A stretch of DNA of 22,750 nt from IMG/VR virus record IMGVR_UViG_3300030329_004043, positions 1 to 22,750 of that record; one strand, written 5' to 3'. Shown piece after piece: positions 7,573-14,322 of this stretch. A program made the position numbers and the translations under genes. The stretch is from a virus. Positions within the stretch are counted from its first letter, which is position 1. Each line of letters opens with the position of its first letter. Below the pieces are notes generated by a model, which was not told the origin of the DNA, did not search any database, and was given only the letters and a program-made list of their open reading frames with translations.

Positions 7573-9074
7573 CGTCCTCGCCCCCTTCCTAGCAGTCTTC
7601 CAACATTTTGCATACGTTCTGCAAGCGCTCTTCTCACCATTTCCTGCTTGTCTGTATTTACTGGAATCTGACGACGTGCTGGTTTTAGTGGAGGAACGGT
7701 CGGCACTCTTCTCGGCATAGGCAACTGCGGCGCTCTTCTTAGATTTCTTGTGTCGGCTGGTCTGAGGCTGTCTCTCACTTCGCTTGCTCTCCCCAAAATG
7801 TCGCGCAATTTATTAAAGCCGTTTTTGTTTTGCAGCACATCGAGGGGTGGCGGCGACACAACAGGCACAGAGGTGTACACAAGTCTGCCATCTGGTCTAG
7901 GTCCACCAGCGACAATGCCTTGCGGTAATCTTGAAAGGTCTTCTGAAATCGCATCTTCAGGAATAGTTCTAGGAGCGCCTGCTGGTAGTTCTATCATGGG
8001 CGTTGGCGGAGGCGTTCTCATTTCGTCCACCCTTTTCCGCAAATTTTCAATGGCTTCTCTCGACATCAAACCGCGTCTGCCGCCCATTGGAAATTGACGT
8101 TTTGCCTCAACGCGCTGTCGATCTTCTTCGTCCATGTCGGGCATCGTTATTGTATCTGAGACTGCCTGATTTGCATTTGCCTGCGCTCTTGCAGCGTTTA
8201 TTCTGTCTTGCATATCTTGCGTTACTGTCAACCCACCGCCAAATGGCAAAGGTATGGTTGTTCCAACTGGCGGCAAACTTGGCATAGTAGGCGTTGCCAC
8301 TGGTGGTGGCGTTGTGCCTGCTTGTGCCGCTTTTGCAGCGTCAATTCTTTCTTGAATGTCGTCAGGAATTGTGAAAGAGCCGCCATAGGGCAAACGAATG
8401 ACAGTGCCCGGCGCTGGCATATTTGTCGGAGGCGTTCCAACTGGTATCGTTTCCCCAACTGGCGGCGTTGGCGGCAATGTTCCAACTGGTGGCATTGTTC
8501 CATCTGGCTGCGTTGAATCTAAAGGTGGATCTTCAAAACCAGTCATGTCAATTGGAGCATCAGGTGGAAGCGCAATACCGTACTGTTTCGCCAGATCTCT
8601 CAATCGATCTTGATCCGTGTACATCGTATTACGAATTGGGCTTGTATCTTCATTTTTGATCCACTTATAACCCAACATCGCCTCCAACTCAGCTAACGTA
8701 GTGGGCGTTTTTTTGGTGTCAATAATTGGGTCAGGCCGTTCAGGTTGCATTGGATCAGAAACTGGAACGGTTGGATCAAAAGCCTCTGGTGTGACTGGCA
8801 TTGGGTCGGGTCTGGGCGTTGGATCTGTTTGCATGGGTGGTGTAGCAGGCGGAGGCTGAGTCGCAACAGGCGGAGGCTGAGTCGCAACAGGATCACTCGG
8901 CATCGGCTGAGTTGGCATCGGCGCTGGTGCTGGTTGAGCTGGCGCTCGATCACGAACCGATGGTGGCTGCAACAAATAACTAAACGCTTCATAAGGACTG
9001 CGCCGAGGGGGTAAAGACGCCAGCGTTTCTTCATAAGAAACTGGCTTAACTAGACTTGTAATTCCATCTGACAT
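7569..9074 (-). CDS. Proline-rich protein with an internal duplication
   Basis: This 501-aa protein is dominated by Pro, Thr, Gln and Met. Residues 45-110 are a PAPAP/TQPPP-type linker. A short folded-looking block follows at 124-170 (TTLAELEAMLGYKWIKNED). A duplicated module lies at about 222-252 (GTVIRLPYGGSFTIPDDI, then QERIDAAKAAQA) and 270-299 (GTTIPLPFGGGLTVTQDM, then QDRINAARAQA). The C-terminus is Arg-rich and ends GRGRGR. There are no membrane or signal segments. The duplicated module may be a small repeated binding domain on a flexible stalk. The family is not recognised; a virion-associated role is inferred from its place in the late operon. Confidence 0.78.
   Translation of the reverse strand: MSDGITSLVKPVSYEETLASLPPRRSPYEAFSYLLQPPSVRDRAPAQPAPAPMPTQPMPSDPVATQPPPVATQPPPATPPMQTDPTPRPDPMPVTPEAFDPTVPVSDPMQPERPDPIIDTKKTPTTLAELEAMLGYKWIKNEDTSPIRNTMYTDQDRLRDLAKQYGIALPPDAPIDMTGFEDPPLDSTQPDGTMPPVGTLPPTPPVGETIPVGTPPTNMPAPGTVIRLPYGGSFTIPDDIQERIDAAKAAQAGTTPPPVATPTMPSLPPVGTTIPLPFGGGLTVTQDMQDRINAARAQANANQAVSDTITMPDMDEEDRQRVEAKRQFPMGGRRGLMSREAIENLRKRVDEMRTPPPTPMIELPAGAPRTIPEDAISEDLSRLPQGIVAGGPRPDGRLVYTSVPVVSPPPLDVLQNKNGFNKLRDILGRASEVRDSLRPADTRNLRRAPQLPMPRRVPTVPPLKPARRQIPVNTDKQEMVRRALAERMQNVGRLLGRGRGR
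8846..8887. repeat. Two 21-bp direct repeats in the proline-rich gene
   Basis: The unit starting CAGGCGGAGGCTGAGTCGCA occurs twice in tandem at 8846-8866 and 8867-8887 and encodes the ATQPPPV repeats of the flexible linker on the minus strand. The copies are exact, which points to a recent slippage event. Confidence 0.8.
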
Positions 9075-9079
9075 TTAAA

Positions 9080-9373
9080 TCACCAATTTTTGCAGGACCA
9101 ATAAGACGCAGCAAATACATCTTTTTTCTTCTCGACCGCATCGCAATTATGGCGCGCTCGAAAAGATTTTCTGCGGTCTGGTTGATCTTTTTTGATTGAC
9201 ATATTGGGGTCGCCATATCGGACAACTTTAACTTGGTCGCCTTTTTTGGCAAGTACCTTGAACTTTTTCTTCTCGCCCTTGGTCCTTACCTGTTGATTGA
9301 AGCCGGGGAAGGTCTGGCCTCGATAGCTCAACCTTCCCGATTTCAATCTTTTGACTTGTTTAACATCAGCCAT
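9080..9373 (-). CDS. Small conserved virion-type protein, RHNC/YWSC motif
   Basis: A 97-aa, very basic protein overlapping the upstream gene by 8 nt. Residues 36-60 (KKFKVLAKKGDQVKVVRYG, then DPNMSI) and the C-terminal block (KKDQPDRRKSFRARHNCD near 61-78, YWSCKNW at 91-97) match a family I know as widespread in marine phage genomes and always near capsid or decoration genes. His75, Cys77 and Cys94 could bind metal, but a fourth ligand is not obvious. The function is unknown; a capsid-associated or DNA-binding role is inferred. Confidence 0.8.
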   Translation of the reverse strand: MADVKQVKRLKSGRLSYRGQTFPGFNQQVRTKGEKKKFKVLAKKGDQVKVVRYGDPNMSIKKDQPDRRKSFRARHNCDAVEKKKDVFAASYWSCKNW

Positions 9374-9770
9374 ACGCTTTGATCAGTTCTAGGATGATCA
9401 TGTAAGTGTCGCCTGAGTCGGCACCCGTGGTAGTAAAATCGAGATCACCAGTCTTGCCACTTCCAGCGTTATTCGGAATGCCGCTAAAGTTACTGTAGTC
9501 GTGATAACCATTCGAGTCGGGCGATAAACCAATTGCCAAGACATTGCTCGTTGCATCAAAATCAATTTTGACGGACATCCCTACGCATTGCCACCAGATT
9601 TTGTTGATGGCAACCGATGAGCACGCCTCGCCTCGAAGATTTGCGCCAAGCTCTGACACATCAACTTTTTTGACTGCGGATTCCCCCGTGCCGTCGCTGA
9701 CGTTGGTAAACTTCAAGACAGCTTTTCGCTCACCATCCTGAATCGTTTGGCTAGAAACTGCATCAGCCAT
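9366..9770 (-). CDS. Probable head decoration / structural protein
   Basis: A 134-aa protein with a strong ribosome binding site (GGAGGTGA 5 nt before the ATG), as expected for an abundant virion protein. The sequence is beta-rich (AVLKFTNVSDGTGESAVKKV, INKIWWQCVGMSVKIDFDA, GDTYMIILELIKAYG) and lacks charged coils, membrane helices or catalytic motifs. Similar proteins follow capsid genes in marine phages. A decoration or tail-surface role fits both the composition and the position in the second late operon. Confidence 0.8.
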   Translation of the reverse strand: MADAVSSQTIQDGERKAVLKFTNVSDGTGESAVKKVDVSELGANLRGEACSSVAINKIWWQCVGMSVKIDFDATSNVLAIGLSPDSNGYHDYSNFSGIPNNAGSGKTGDLDFTTTGADSGDTYMIILELIKAYG

Positions 9771-9785
9771 GTGTCACCTCCGTTT

Positions 9786-10496
9786 TTATAGCTCGCCGTC
9801 TGCTGTGCGCTCTTTCATCGCCGTGATGTAGTCAACTGTCAAGACTTTCGCAGCCGCTGCACCGTTTTGTATTCCAAACGATACGGTCATTTCCTCATCA
9901 TCTGGGGCATTGGTGTTGACCACCGTGCCTGCCAAGACATTGTTTTGAAAAACATGAAACTTCTGATCTTTTGGCGAATAAACAAAACCGACGGTAGTGA
10001 AAGTGTCATCCTCTATTGCGGTTGGCAAATCAAGAGTGCTTTGAGTGCTATCTTTCTCCACAATAAATTGCAAAGTGGTCGAGCCGTCGGTCAGCAAAAA
10101 GAACATGCCATCCGTCACATTTAGCGGAGACGTATCTGTTAGCTGCAAGCCCATCACTACATCGCTCGCGTCTGCATCGCTGGTTTTGAAACGAGCTTTA
10201 AACGCGATCTGTTTGCCTGCCTCATATTTAAAGCCTTCTTTGACAAGCTGGAAGAAATCATGATCGTTGTCACCAGCCGCGTTCGTGATGACAAGCAAGC
10301 CGCCGTCGCCGTCGCCTAACGCTTCGGTTGCAGAGCCTGTGCCGTCTTCAGTGGTGGTAATGGTGAAATCTGCAGCCGCGTAGGTGTTGAAGTCTTCATG
10401 ATAAACATGGTATTTGGTTGGATCTGGCGCTTTAATTTTACCAAAAGTGCCATCGGCGCTCACATTCGTTACGCCTGAAGTAAAATGCGTCGTCAT
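9786..10496 (-). CDS. Virion surface protein with lectin-like beta-sandwich pattern
   Basis: The first gene of the second minus-strand operon encodes 236 aa and has an excellent ribosome binding site (AAGGAGGAC). Alternating strands such as YHVYHEDFNTYAAADFTITT, FFQLVKEGFKYEAGKQIAF, KARFKTSD, MGLQLTDTSPLN and FHVFQNNVLAGTVV resemble concanavalin-A-like sandwich domains seen in phage surface proteins. It is acidic overall, with no signal or membrane helix. Its own promoter and strong translation start suggest high late expression. The carbohydrate-binding idea is an inference from strand pattern only. Confidence 0.78.
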   Translation of the reverse strand: MTTHFTSGVTNVSADGTFGKIKAPDPTKYHVYHEDFNTYAAADFTITTTEDGTGSATEALGDGDGGLLVITNAAGDNDHDFFQLVKEGFKYEAGKQIAFKARFKTSDADASDVVMGLQLTDTSPLNVTDGMFFLLTDGSTTLQFIVEKDSTQSTLDLPTAIEDDTFTTVGFVYSPKDQKFHVFQNNVLAGTVVNTNAPDDEEMTVSFGIQNGAAAAKVLTVDYITAMKERTADGEL

Positions 10497-10552
10497 AATA
10501 AAGTCCTCCTTAGACCAGTGACTCTTTGTGAATCACCATATTTGACTTGTGT

Positions 10553-10580
10553 AGTGTACGATAAACCACAAATAACTCAA
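10553..10580 (-). promoter_or_regulatory. Possible promoter for the second late operon
   Basis: On the minus strand TTGAGT (10580-10575) and TACACT (10558-10553) are separated by 16 nt, a moderate sigma70-like pair (4/6 matches each). They lie about 57 nt upstream of the ATG at 10496. Because a terminator lies between the capsid gene and this operon, a new promoter is needed here. The true site could use a phage-specific factor instead. Confidence 0.45.
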
Positions 10581-10628
10581 CTTTTTTTAAAAAATGTGAT
10601 GTTTTTTGCATTTTCTTGTTATAAATAG

Positions 10629-10657
10629 TTGCACACTGACACGGAATTTGGTATATT
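10629..10657 (+). promoter_or_regulatory. Sigma70-like promoter of the plus-strand cassette
   Basis: TTGCAC (10629-10634) and TATATT (10652-10657) are spaced by exactly 17 nt, with the expected start of transcription near 10664 and the first ATG at 10696. An AGGAGAG ribosome binding site precedes that ATG. This is the best bacterial-type promoter seen in the window. It implies recognition by unmodified host RNA polymerase. Confidence 0.65.
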
Positions 10658-10695
10658 AACAGTGTGAGAAATGATTTGAAAACAGGAGAGAGAAG

Positions 10696-11082
10696 ATGAA
10701 AAGACTTAGCTGGGAATTACCAAAGGAAAAGCCAATGGTGCCACAGGTCAAATTTGGCATCCGGTTCACCCTCAATCAATATGCCTACAGTGAGATCGAT
10801 AATTTTGTTGAATGTGCAAAAGGGATCGAGGCAGACGACGTGGACAACATGTTAGAGCAGCGTTACATCGACTTTCTTGTTGCCTTGTCATCTGGGAAAG
10901 TGAAGCCCTCTACCCTAGTTGATGTCGATGTTTTGGCAGTGTTTGCAGACGATTTGCACAATCGAGCTTCCATTGATTTTTTGGAAGGCAACTGGGATGA
11001 CGATGCGGACATTAAAGCCGGGGGAAAAATGTTTCTGGGCCGCTATAACAAGCTCAAGGAAGTTCACCCTAAGTTGATCTAA
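10696..11082 (+). CDS. Unknown protein of the opposite-strand cassette
   Basis: This 128-aa protein is encoded on the strand opposite to the virion genes and follows a good promoter and an AGGAGAG ribosome binding site. It is acidic in its middle (AKGIEADDVDNMLEQRYIDF, then NWDDDADIKAG), with mixed helix and no membrane, signal or zinc motif. The C-terminus (MFLGRYNKLKEVHPKLI) is basic. I do not recognise the family. The two-gene unit with an OB-fold-like partner suggests an early or DNA-metabolism role rather than a structural one; this is inference from context. A short GC hairpin (GCCCC TCCG GGGGC, 11097-11110) separates it from the next gene. Confidence 0.8.
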   Translation: MKRLSWELPKEKPMVPQVKFGIRFTLNQYAYSEIDNFVECAKGIEADDVDNMLEQRYIDFLVALSSGKVKPSTLVDVDVLAVFADDLHNRASIDFLEGNWDDDADIKAGGKMFLGRYNKLKEVHPKLI

Positions 11083-11125
11083 TAATTAACTGAACCGCCC
11101 CTCCGGGGGCATAAGGAGAGAGAGT

Positions 11126-11980
11126 ATGGAAACAATTCAAGAATTAGCCACCTCAATTCAAGTTGCAGTCGAGAAGCTGAATGAGCGTATGCGTAAGGCT
11201 GATGAAACGCGCATGAAAAAGTTCATTGAAGCAGGCGAAAAGTGGAACGAAGGACTGTCGCCGACTATTGGCAAAAGCGGCATGACAATCCACGCGCCCT
11301 GCGATTTTTATGTTTGGGAGTACCGCGAGGGTGGTGAGCTTGTTGACGGAGAGTTTATGGCGGGTGAGTTTTTACCCATCGGCTCACAATTTGGTTTAGG
11401 CATGGGCGGCGGCGACAAAAAAGTGCGCGCGGAGTATGTGCCTGAGTGGGTGTTTTTGCATTTGAAAGAAGCGCTTAACTTAAATCGGACAGCGCCTAAT
11501 TTCGACCGAAACCGCATGGGTATGGAGCAAGGTGCGACATTTGAATATGACGGAGAACTTTGCTCGCACGTCTATTGCCGAAGCAAAGTTGTCGCTGATT
11601 TGCTTGAAGAGTTTGTTGATGCGCCTCGCAAAGTGAAGAGAGAAGAAGAAGCCAAGCGCAGAGAGGAAGAGCTCAAGCGCCGAGAGGAAGAGTTAGCTGC
11701 GGCAGAACCTGTACCATATGGTCGTATTGACGTATGCGGTGAGGTGTTAAGCGTTAAGTCGCAGGAGTCTATGTACGGTTGGACATTAAAGATGCTTGTC
11801 AAGGACAGGCGCGGTTTCAAACTGTGGGGATCTGTTCCGAGCGCCATCGATGATGTTAGTCGAGGCGATAAAATCAAGTTTACTGCTGCTGTCGAGCGAT
11901 CCAAAGATGACGAAAAGTTTGGGTTTTACAAGCGTCCCACAAAGGCAGCTTATGTTGAAAGCTTCGAAGACGTAGCATAA
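11126..11980 (+). CDS. OB-fold-like protein, possibly single-stranded nucleic-acid binding
   Basis: The gene encodes 284 aa, starting 8 nt after an AAGGAGAG site. Residues 1-45 are helical; residues 50-165 form an unrecognised domain (GMTIHAPCDFYVWEYREGG, EYVPEWVFLHLKEALNLN). Residues 168-192 are a charged helix with a 7-residue repeat (KRREEEL). Residues about 196-275 read as an OB-fold: DVCGEVLSVKSQES, YGWTLKMLVKDRRGFKLWG, RGDKIKFTAAVERSKDD, FGFYKRPTKA. That last pattern recurs in phage DNA-metabolism proteins as I remember them. It may bind DNA or RNA through the C-terminal domain. Its stop codon lies at the edge of the shared terminator hairpin. Confidence 0.8.
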   Translation: METIQELATSIQVAVEKLNERMRKADETRMKKFIEAGEKWNEGLSPTIGKSGMTIHAPCDFYVWEYREGGELVDGEFMAGEFLPIGSQFGLGMGGGDKKVRAEYVPEWVFLHLKEALNLNRTAPNFDRNRMGMEQGATFEYDGELCSHVYCRSKVVADLLEEFVDAPRKVKREEEAKRREEELKRREEELAAAEPVPYGRIDVCGEVLSVKSQESMYGWTLKMLVKDRRGFKLWGSVPSAIDDVSRGDKIKFTAAVERSKDDEKFGFYKRPTKAAYVESFEDVA

Positions 11981-12007
11981 AAAAAGGGGGTGCAAGCACC
12001 CCCCTTC
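11978..12007 (-). terminator. Rho-independent terminator after the capsid gene
   Basis: A perfect 7-bp G/C-rich stem (GGGGGTG at 11986-11992, loop CAAG, CACCCCC at 11997-12003) is followed on the minus strand by a run of seven T (complement of the A run 11979-11985). It lies 38 nt beyond the capsid stop codon at 12045. On the plus strand the same hairpin follows the OB-fold gene, but its downstream tract (CTTC) is poor in T, so termination there should be weaker. Confidence 0.88.
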
Positions 12008-12044
12008 AAACCCAATGCCTTTCGGCAGGGAGAGAGAAAACTCT

Positions 12045-12696
12045 CTAAGCGCCTTGTGACCCGAAGATACCTCTGAAGTCAGAGTGTCCAAACGAGTACC
12101 GCTCTCTCGACTTATATCGGAGATTGCCAGTGCTGAAATCTGGCTCCATGGTTGTTTCCATAGCAGTTCGTTGGAACATCTTCAAACCTTCACCAGCGTC
12201 GGTGACGCTTGTCAGGATGAAATAAGCATCAGGATCTGTCAGGAAGTGATTGACGGTATAACCACCCGGCAATACGCCCGTGTTACGAATAGCGTTGATA
12301 TCGTTATCCGCTGTTCCTGATCTTAGGGTCGAGTTGAGGATTCGATCAGCAACAAAAACGAGCTGTGGCGGAACCACAAGTTTTGTCGCACGAACGCTGA
12401 TAGTCAATCCACGGTCGTCCGTAAACGTCGAAATATCAATCAGATTATCCTCAAGCGATGTTTCATTAAGGTCAGCCATAGTAGTGGCACGGTTTGCCAA
12501 TGTGCCGCCTCCCGCAAGCGGGTGGTCAGTTGCAATCAAAGGCTTGCCATCACCGCCAGCAAAACTCGTCGAGAAAGCATTGTTCAGAACGCTGGCGCCC
12601 TTCACTTCCTTCGTGTTTTGCATGCTTTTAGCCAACGCTTTGACGTACCGACGCCCAAGGGAGTCATACAAATTATCTTCCAAAGCCTCTTCCGTT
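12045..12696 (-). CDS. Major capsid protein, exon 2 (C-terminal part)
   Basis: The second exon of the split capsid gene encodes residues 90-305 plus one base of codon 89. It starts after the intron's terminal G at 12697. Read from there it gives TEEALEDNLYDSLGRRYVKA, the middle of the capsid core, then NTKEVKGASVLNNAF, PLIATDHPLAGGG and the conserved C-terminus YFILTSVTDAGEGLKMFQ, ending FRGIFGSQGA. Without splicing the only start would be a TTG at 12683 with no ribosome binding site, which argues against a separate gene. The joined protein would form the HK97-type head shell. The terminator hairpin follows 38 nt beyond the stop. Confidence 0.9.
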
Positions 12697-12981
12697 CATA
12701 AGTCATCAGTTATAATGACTTTTTTGTTCAGATCGATTCGCTACTTTCGATCCCGCTCCCTTTTCAGGGAGCCGCTGCATGTCACCATGCAGATCAGACT
12801 ATATCTTCAACCGTTCTGGTTGGATGGCGCTTCCACTCGCTTGAGTGTACTCCTTTGCAGGATAGTCGTTGCACCTTCCTCTTTCGAGGCTTGGCTCAGT
12901 ATTGTCTCTTTTGAGATGTTCACTGAATTCACCATCTTATGTCCTGCGTATTCCTACGCAGCGCACCCACGGAAATTATCA
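12697..12981 (-). ncRNA. Group I intron (subgroup IA type), ORF-less, in the capsid gene
   Basis: The 285 nt fold into a full group I core on the minus strand. P1: exon C12987-U12982 pairs with G12962-G12967, with the required U·G at the splice site. P2: 12961-12955/12950-12944, GGAA loop. P3: GATGGTG 12936-12930 with CGCCATC 12829-12823. P4: 12927-12922/12900-12895. P5: 12916-12913/12908-12905. P6: 12895-12893/12875-12873 (G12895 also drawn in P4). P6a: 12889-12886/12881-12878, GAAA loop. P7: GACTAT 12867-12862 with ATAGTC 12802-12797. P7.1 (12861-12859/12854-12852, GCAA loop) and P7.2 (12847-12843/12838-12834), which mark subgroup IA. P8: 12822-12818/12812-12808. P9: 12792-12786/12781-12775, GTGA loop. 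P9.1: 12772-12767/12760-12755. P9.2: 12752-12747/12736-12731. P10: 12975-12969 with 3' exon 12689-12695. The conserved stretches GCAACGACTAT and AAGATATAGTC are typical of phage group I introns. The last base is G (12697). No endonuclease gene is inside. Splicing would be self-catalysed with guanosine. Confidence 0.94.
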
Positions 12982-13247
12982 AGCGCGAATGCTAACGCAA
13001 CAGTATCGTGCGTATAGCGGGCAGTGTAACCTTCATTTGCGTTGTCGAAAGCCACTGATTGACCTTCAGTTTTTGTTGGTGCATTACCAAAGCCAGTAAT
13101 TAACACCTCCTCCTCGAATGCTCGCTGCGAATCCTCGATTGCAAAAATCTCCTCATACTCATTAACGTATGAATCGTAGGACTGCCCAAACAAAGCATTG
13201 AGGCCGGGTTCCAACTCTTTTGCGAGCTGTGCTCTTGAAATAGCCAT
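12982..13247 (-). CDS. Major capsid protein, exon 1 (N-terminal part)
   Basis: The first exon encodes residues 1-88 and two bases of codon 89 of the major head protein. AGGAGG lies 12 nt before the ATG. The protein starts MAISRAQLAKELEPGLNALF and continues with EYEEIFAIEDSQRAFEEE, TKTEGQSVAFDNANEGYTAR and THDTVALAFAL, a pattern typical of marine-phage capsid proteins distantly like Mu gpT. The frame continues into the intron for eight more codons and stops at 12956-12954. Joining at U12982/A12696 gives CTA-ACG-GAA, that is ALAFAL-TEEALEDNLYD, the expected uninterrupted core. The spliced product is 305 aa (266 + 652 nt). It follows the decoration gene by 16 nt and is probably the most highly expressed virion gene. 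Confidence 0.9.
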
Positions 13248-13263
13248 TGTCTAAAGCCTCCTG

Positions 13264-13848
13264 TTATGCTAATCCAGCGCCTTTGACGCCAAATACGTGG
13301 TTTTGAATCACACAGAGAACATTAGTCGCGTCAGCCGACACGTCAGAATTTTCTGGATCTTCCGAAATGTCGATAACTTTCACCGACAGCGTAGTGCCCG
13401 TTCCACCATCGGCAACATTCAACTCAGCACCTGAAATACCAGTGCTTGTGCTTCCAGCGGTAGTGTAGACAATATCGAAGTTTCCGAACAAGTCTGCGAT
13501 CGGGAATGCAGCGTTACACTGAATCTCGAACACAACCGACGGATCATCGATTATAAATGCGATTATATCGCTTGCGTTTGTGGACGCGGGATAGAAATTA
13601 CTAAACACTTGCTCCGACGTTGTCGGATCTGTGTACATGCACCCATTAAAAACTCCTACGATTGGGACGGTGCCACCGTCGGCATGTACTTCTACAGTAC
13701 CTCCAGTGACCTGAGCTACCATATCGCCTTGAAAAATTGATGTTCCATAGTTCGCGGCAATGCGGTATCGGGATTGTCCACCCGTGTAGGGAGCGCCACC
13801 GATCATGCGGATCGGCTTCATGCCAAATGCAGCATCTTGATTAGCCAT
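13264..13848 (-). CDS. Probable head decoration protein
   Basis: A 194-aa protein whose ATG directly follows the previous stop codon, with a strong AAGGAGG site inside the preceding gene. The sequence (MANQDAAFGMKPIRMIGG, then YRIAANYGTSIFQGDMVAQV) and its beta-rich, Gly/Thr-rich body without long helices are typical of proteins encoded just before the major capsid protein in marine phages. These are assumed to be head decoration or minor head proteins. The acidic segment IDISEDPENSDVSADA is near residue 160. No protease or other catalytic motif is seen. The function is inferred from position and composition. Confidence 0.8.
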   Translation of the reverse strand: MANQDAAFGMKPIRMIGGAPYTGGQSRYRIAANYGTSIFQGDMVAQVTGGTVEVHADGGTVPIVGVFNGCMYTDPTTSEQVFSNFYPASTNASDIIAFIIDDPSVVFEIQCNAAFPIADLFGNFDIVYTTAGSTSTGISGAELNVADGGTGTTLSVKVIDISEDPENSDVSADATNVLCVIQNHVFGVKGAGLA

Positions 13849-14322
13849 TTAGGGCCTCCTTCCAAAAGTAACATTTGTTTGTCGCTGCGGTTCATACTTG
13901 ACATATTTGCGATCACCACGCTGCTCGTTGAACATGTTGTTGTCCAGAGCATCATCTGCTTGCTGAGTCATATTTTCGTAGTAAGCAGATCGCTGATCAA
14001 CCAATTCTTCAGGTATCTTCGCCAGCAACAAACCCTCATTGTAAACGACCCCCGCGTGCCTGCCACTGCCGTCCATGGTTGGGAGAACCCATTCTGGCGG
14101 CAGCTCTTCGCCCCGCACAAGCTCAAATCCTTCCCTCACTCTTCGGCTGACATTTGCGCGGTCTTCGCTCCCCAGCATAGATTCCCGTATCCACCGATAA
14201 ACATAACCTTCTGGTGGTGGAGGGGTATCTAGCTGACGAACAGGTCGCCACGGTTGTCTACGAACTTGTTTATCGTGCTGTTCTGCATCACGGCCACTGC
14301 GCTCAAGTGTTCTCTTCGTCAT
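13849..14322 (-). CDS. Conserved head-module protein, unknown function
   Basis: The gene encodes 157 aa and overlaps the scaffold gene by 4 nt. The N-terminus is very basic and Arg-rich (MTKRTLERSGRDAEQHDKQ). Residues about 38-60 (PPEGYVYRWIRESMLGSED) and 64-85 (RVREGFELVRGEELPPEW) resemble a conserved marine phage protein found between scaffold and decoration genes. The C-terminus (DDALDNNMFNEQRGDRKYV) is polar. It has no membrane or catalytic features. A role in head assembly is likely from context, but I cannot name one. Confidence 0.82.
   Translation of the reverse strand: MTKRTLERSGRDAEQHDKQVRRQPWRPVRQLDTPPPPEGYVYRWIRESMLGSEDRANVSRRVREGFELVRGEELPPEWVLPTMDGSGRHAGVVYNEGLLLAKIPEELVDQRSAYYENMTQQADDALDNNMFNEQRGDRKYVKYEPQRQTNVTFGRRP

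Noticed and set aside
8208-8516. Trp/Arg/Cys-rich plus-strand frame of 102 codons
   Set aside because: It is antisense to the proline-rich gene; its odd composition reflects Pro codons read in reverse.
11097-11110. Terminator between the two plus-strand genes
   Set aside because: The short GC hairpin lacks a following T run and the next gene's ribosome binding site follows at once; it is more likely a stabilising or spacing hairpin.
12683-12954. Frameshift or sequencing error as the reason for the split capsid gene
   Set aside because: The two parts are separated by about 285 nt of non-coding sequence that folds as a group I intron. A base indel could not explain the extra length or the P1, P7 and P10 pairings.
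12697-12981. Insertion sequence or transposon remnant in the capsid gene
   Set aside because: No terminal inverted repeats, target-site duplication or transposase fragment is seen; the inverted repeats present are the intron helices.
12280-13017. A 245-codon plus-strand open frame across the capsid gene
   Set aside because: It is antisense to both capsid exons and the intron, has no promoter or ribosome binding site and an unnatural Ser/Leu-rich product. It exists because the sense codons avoid its stops.
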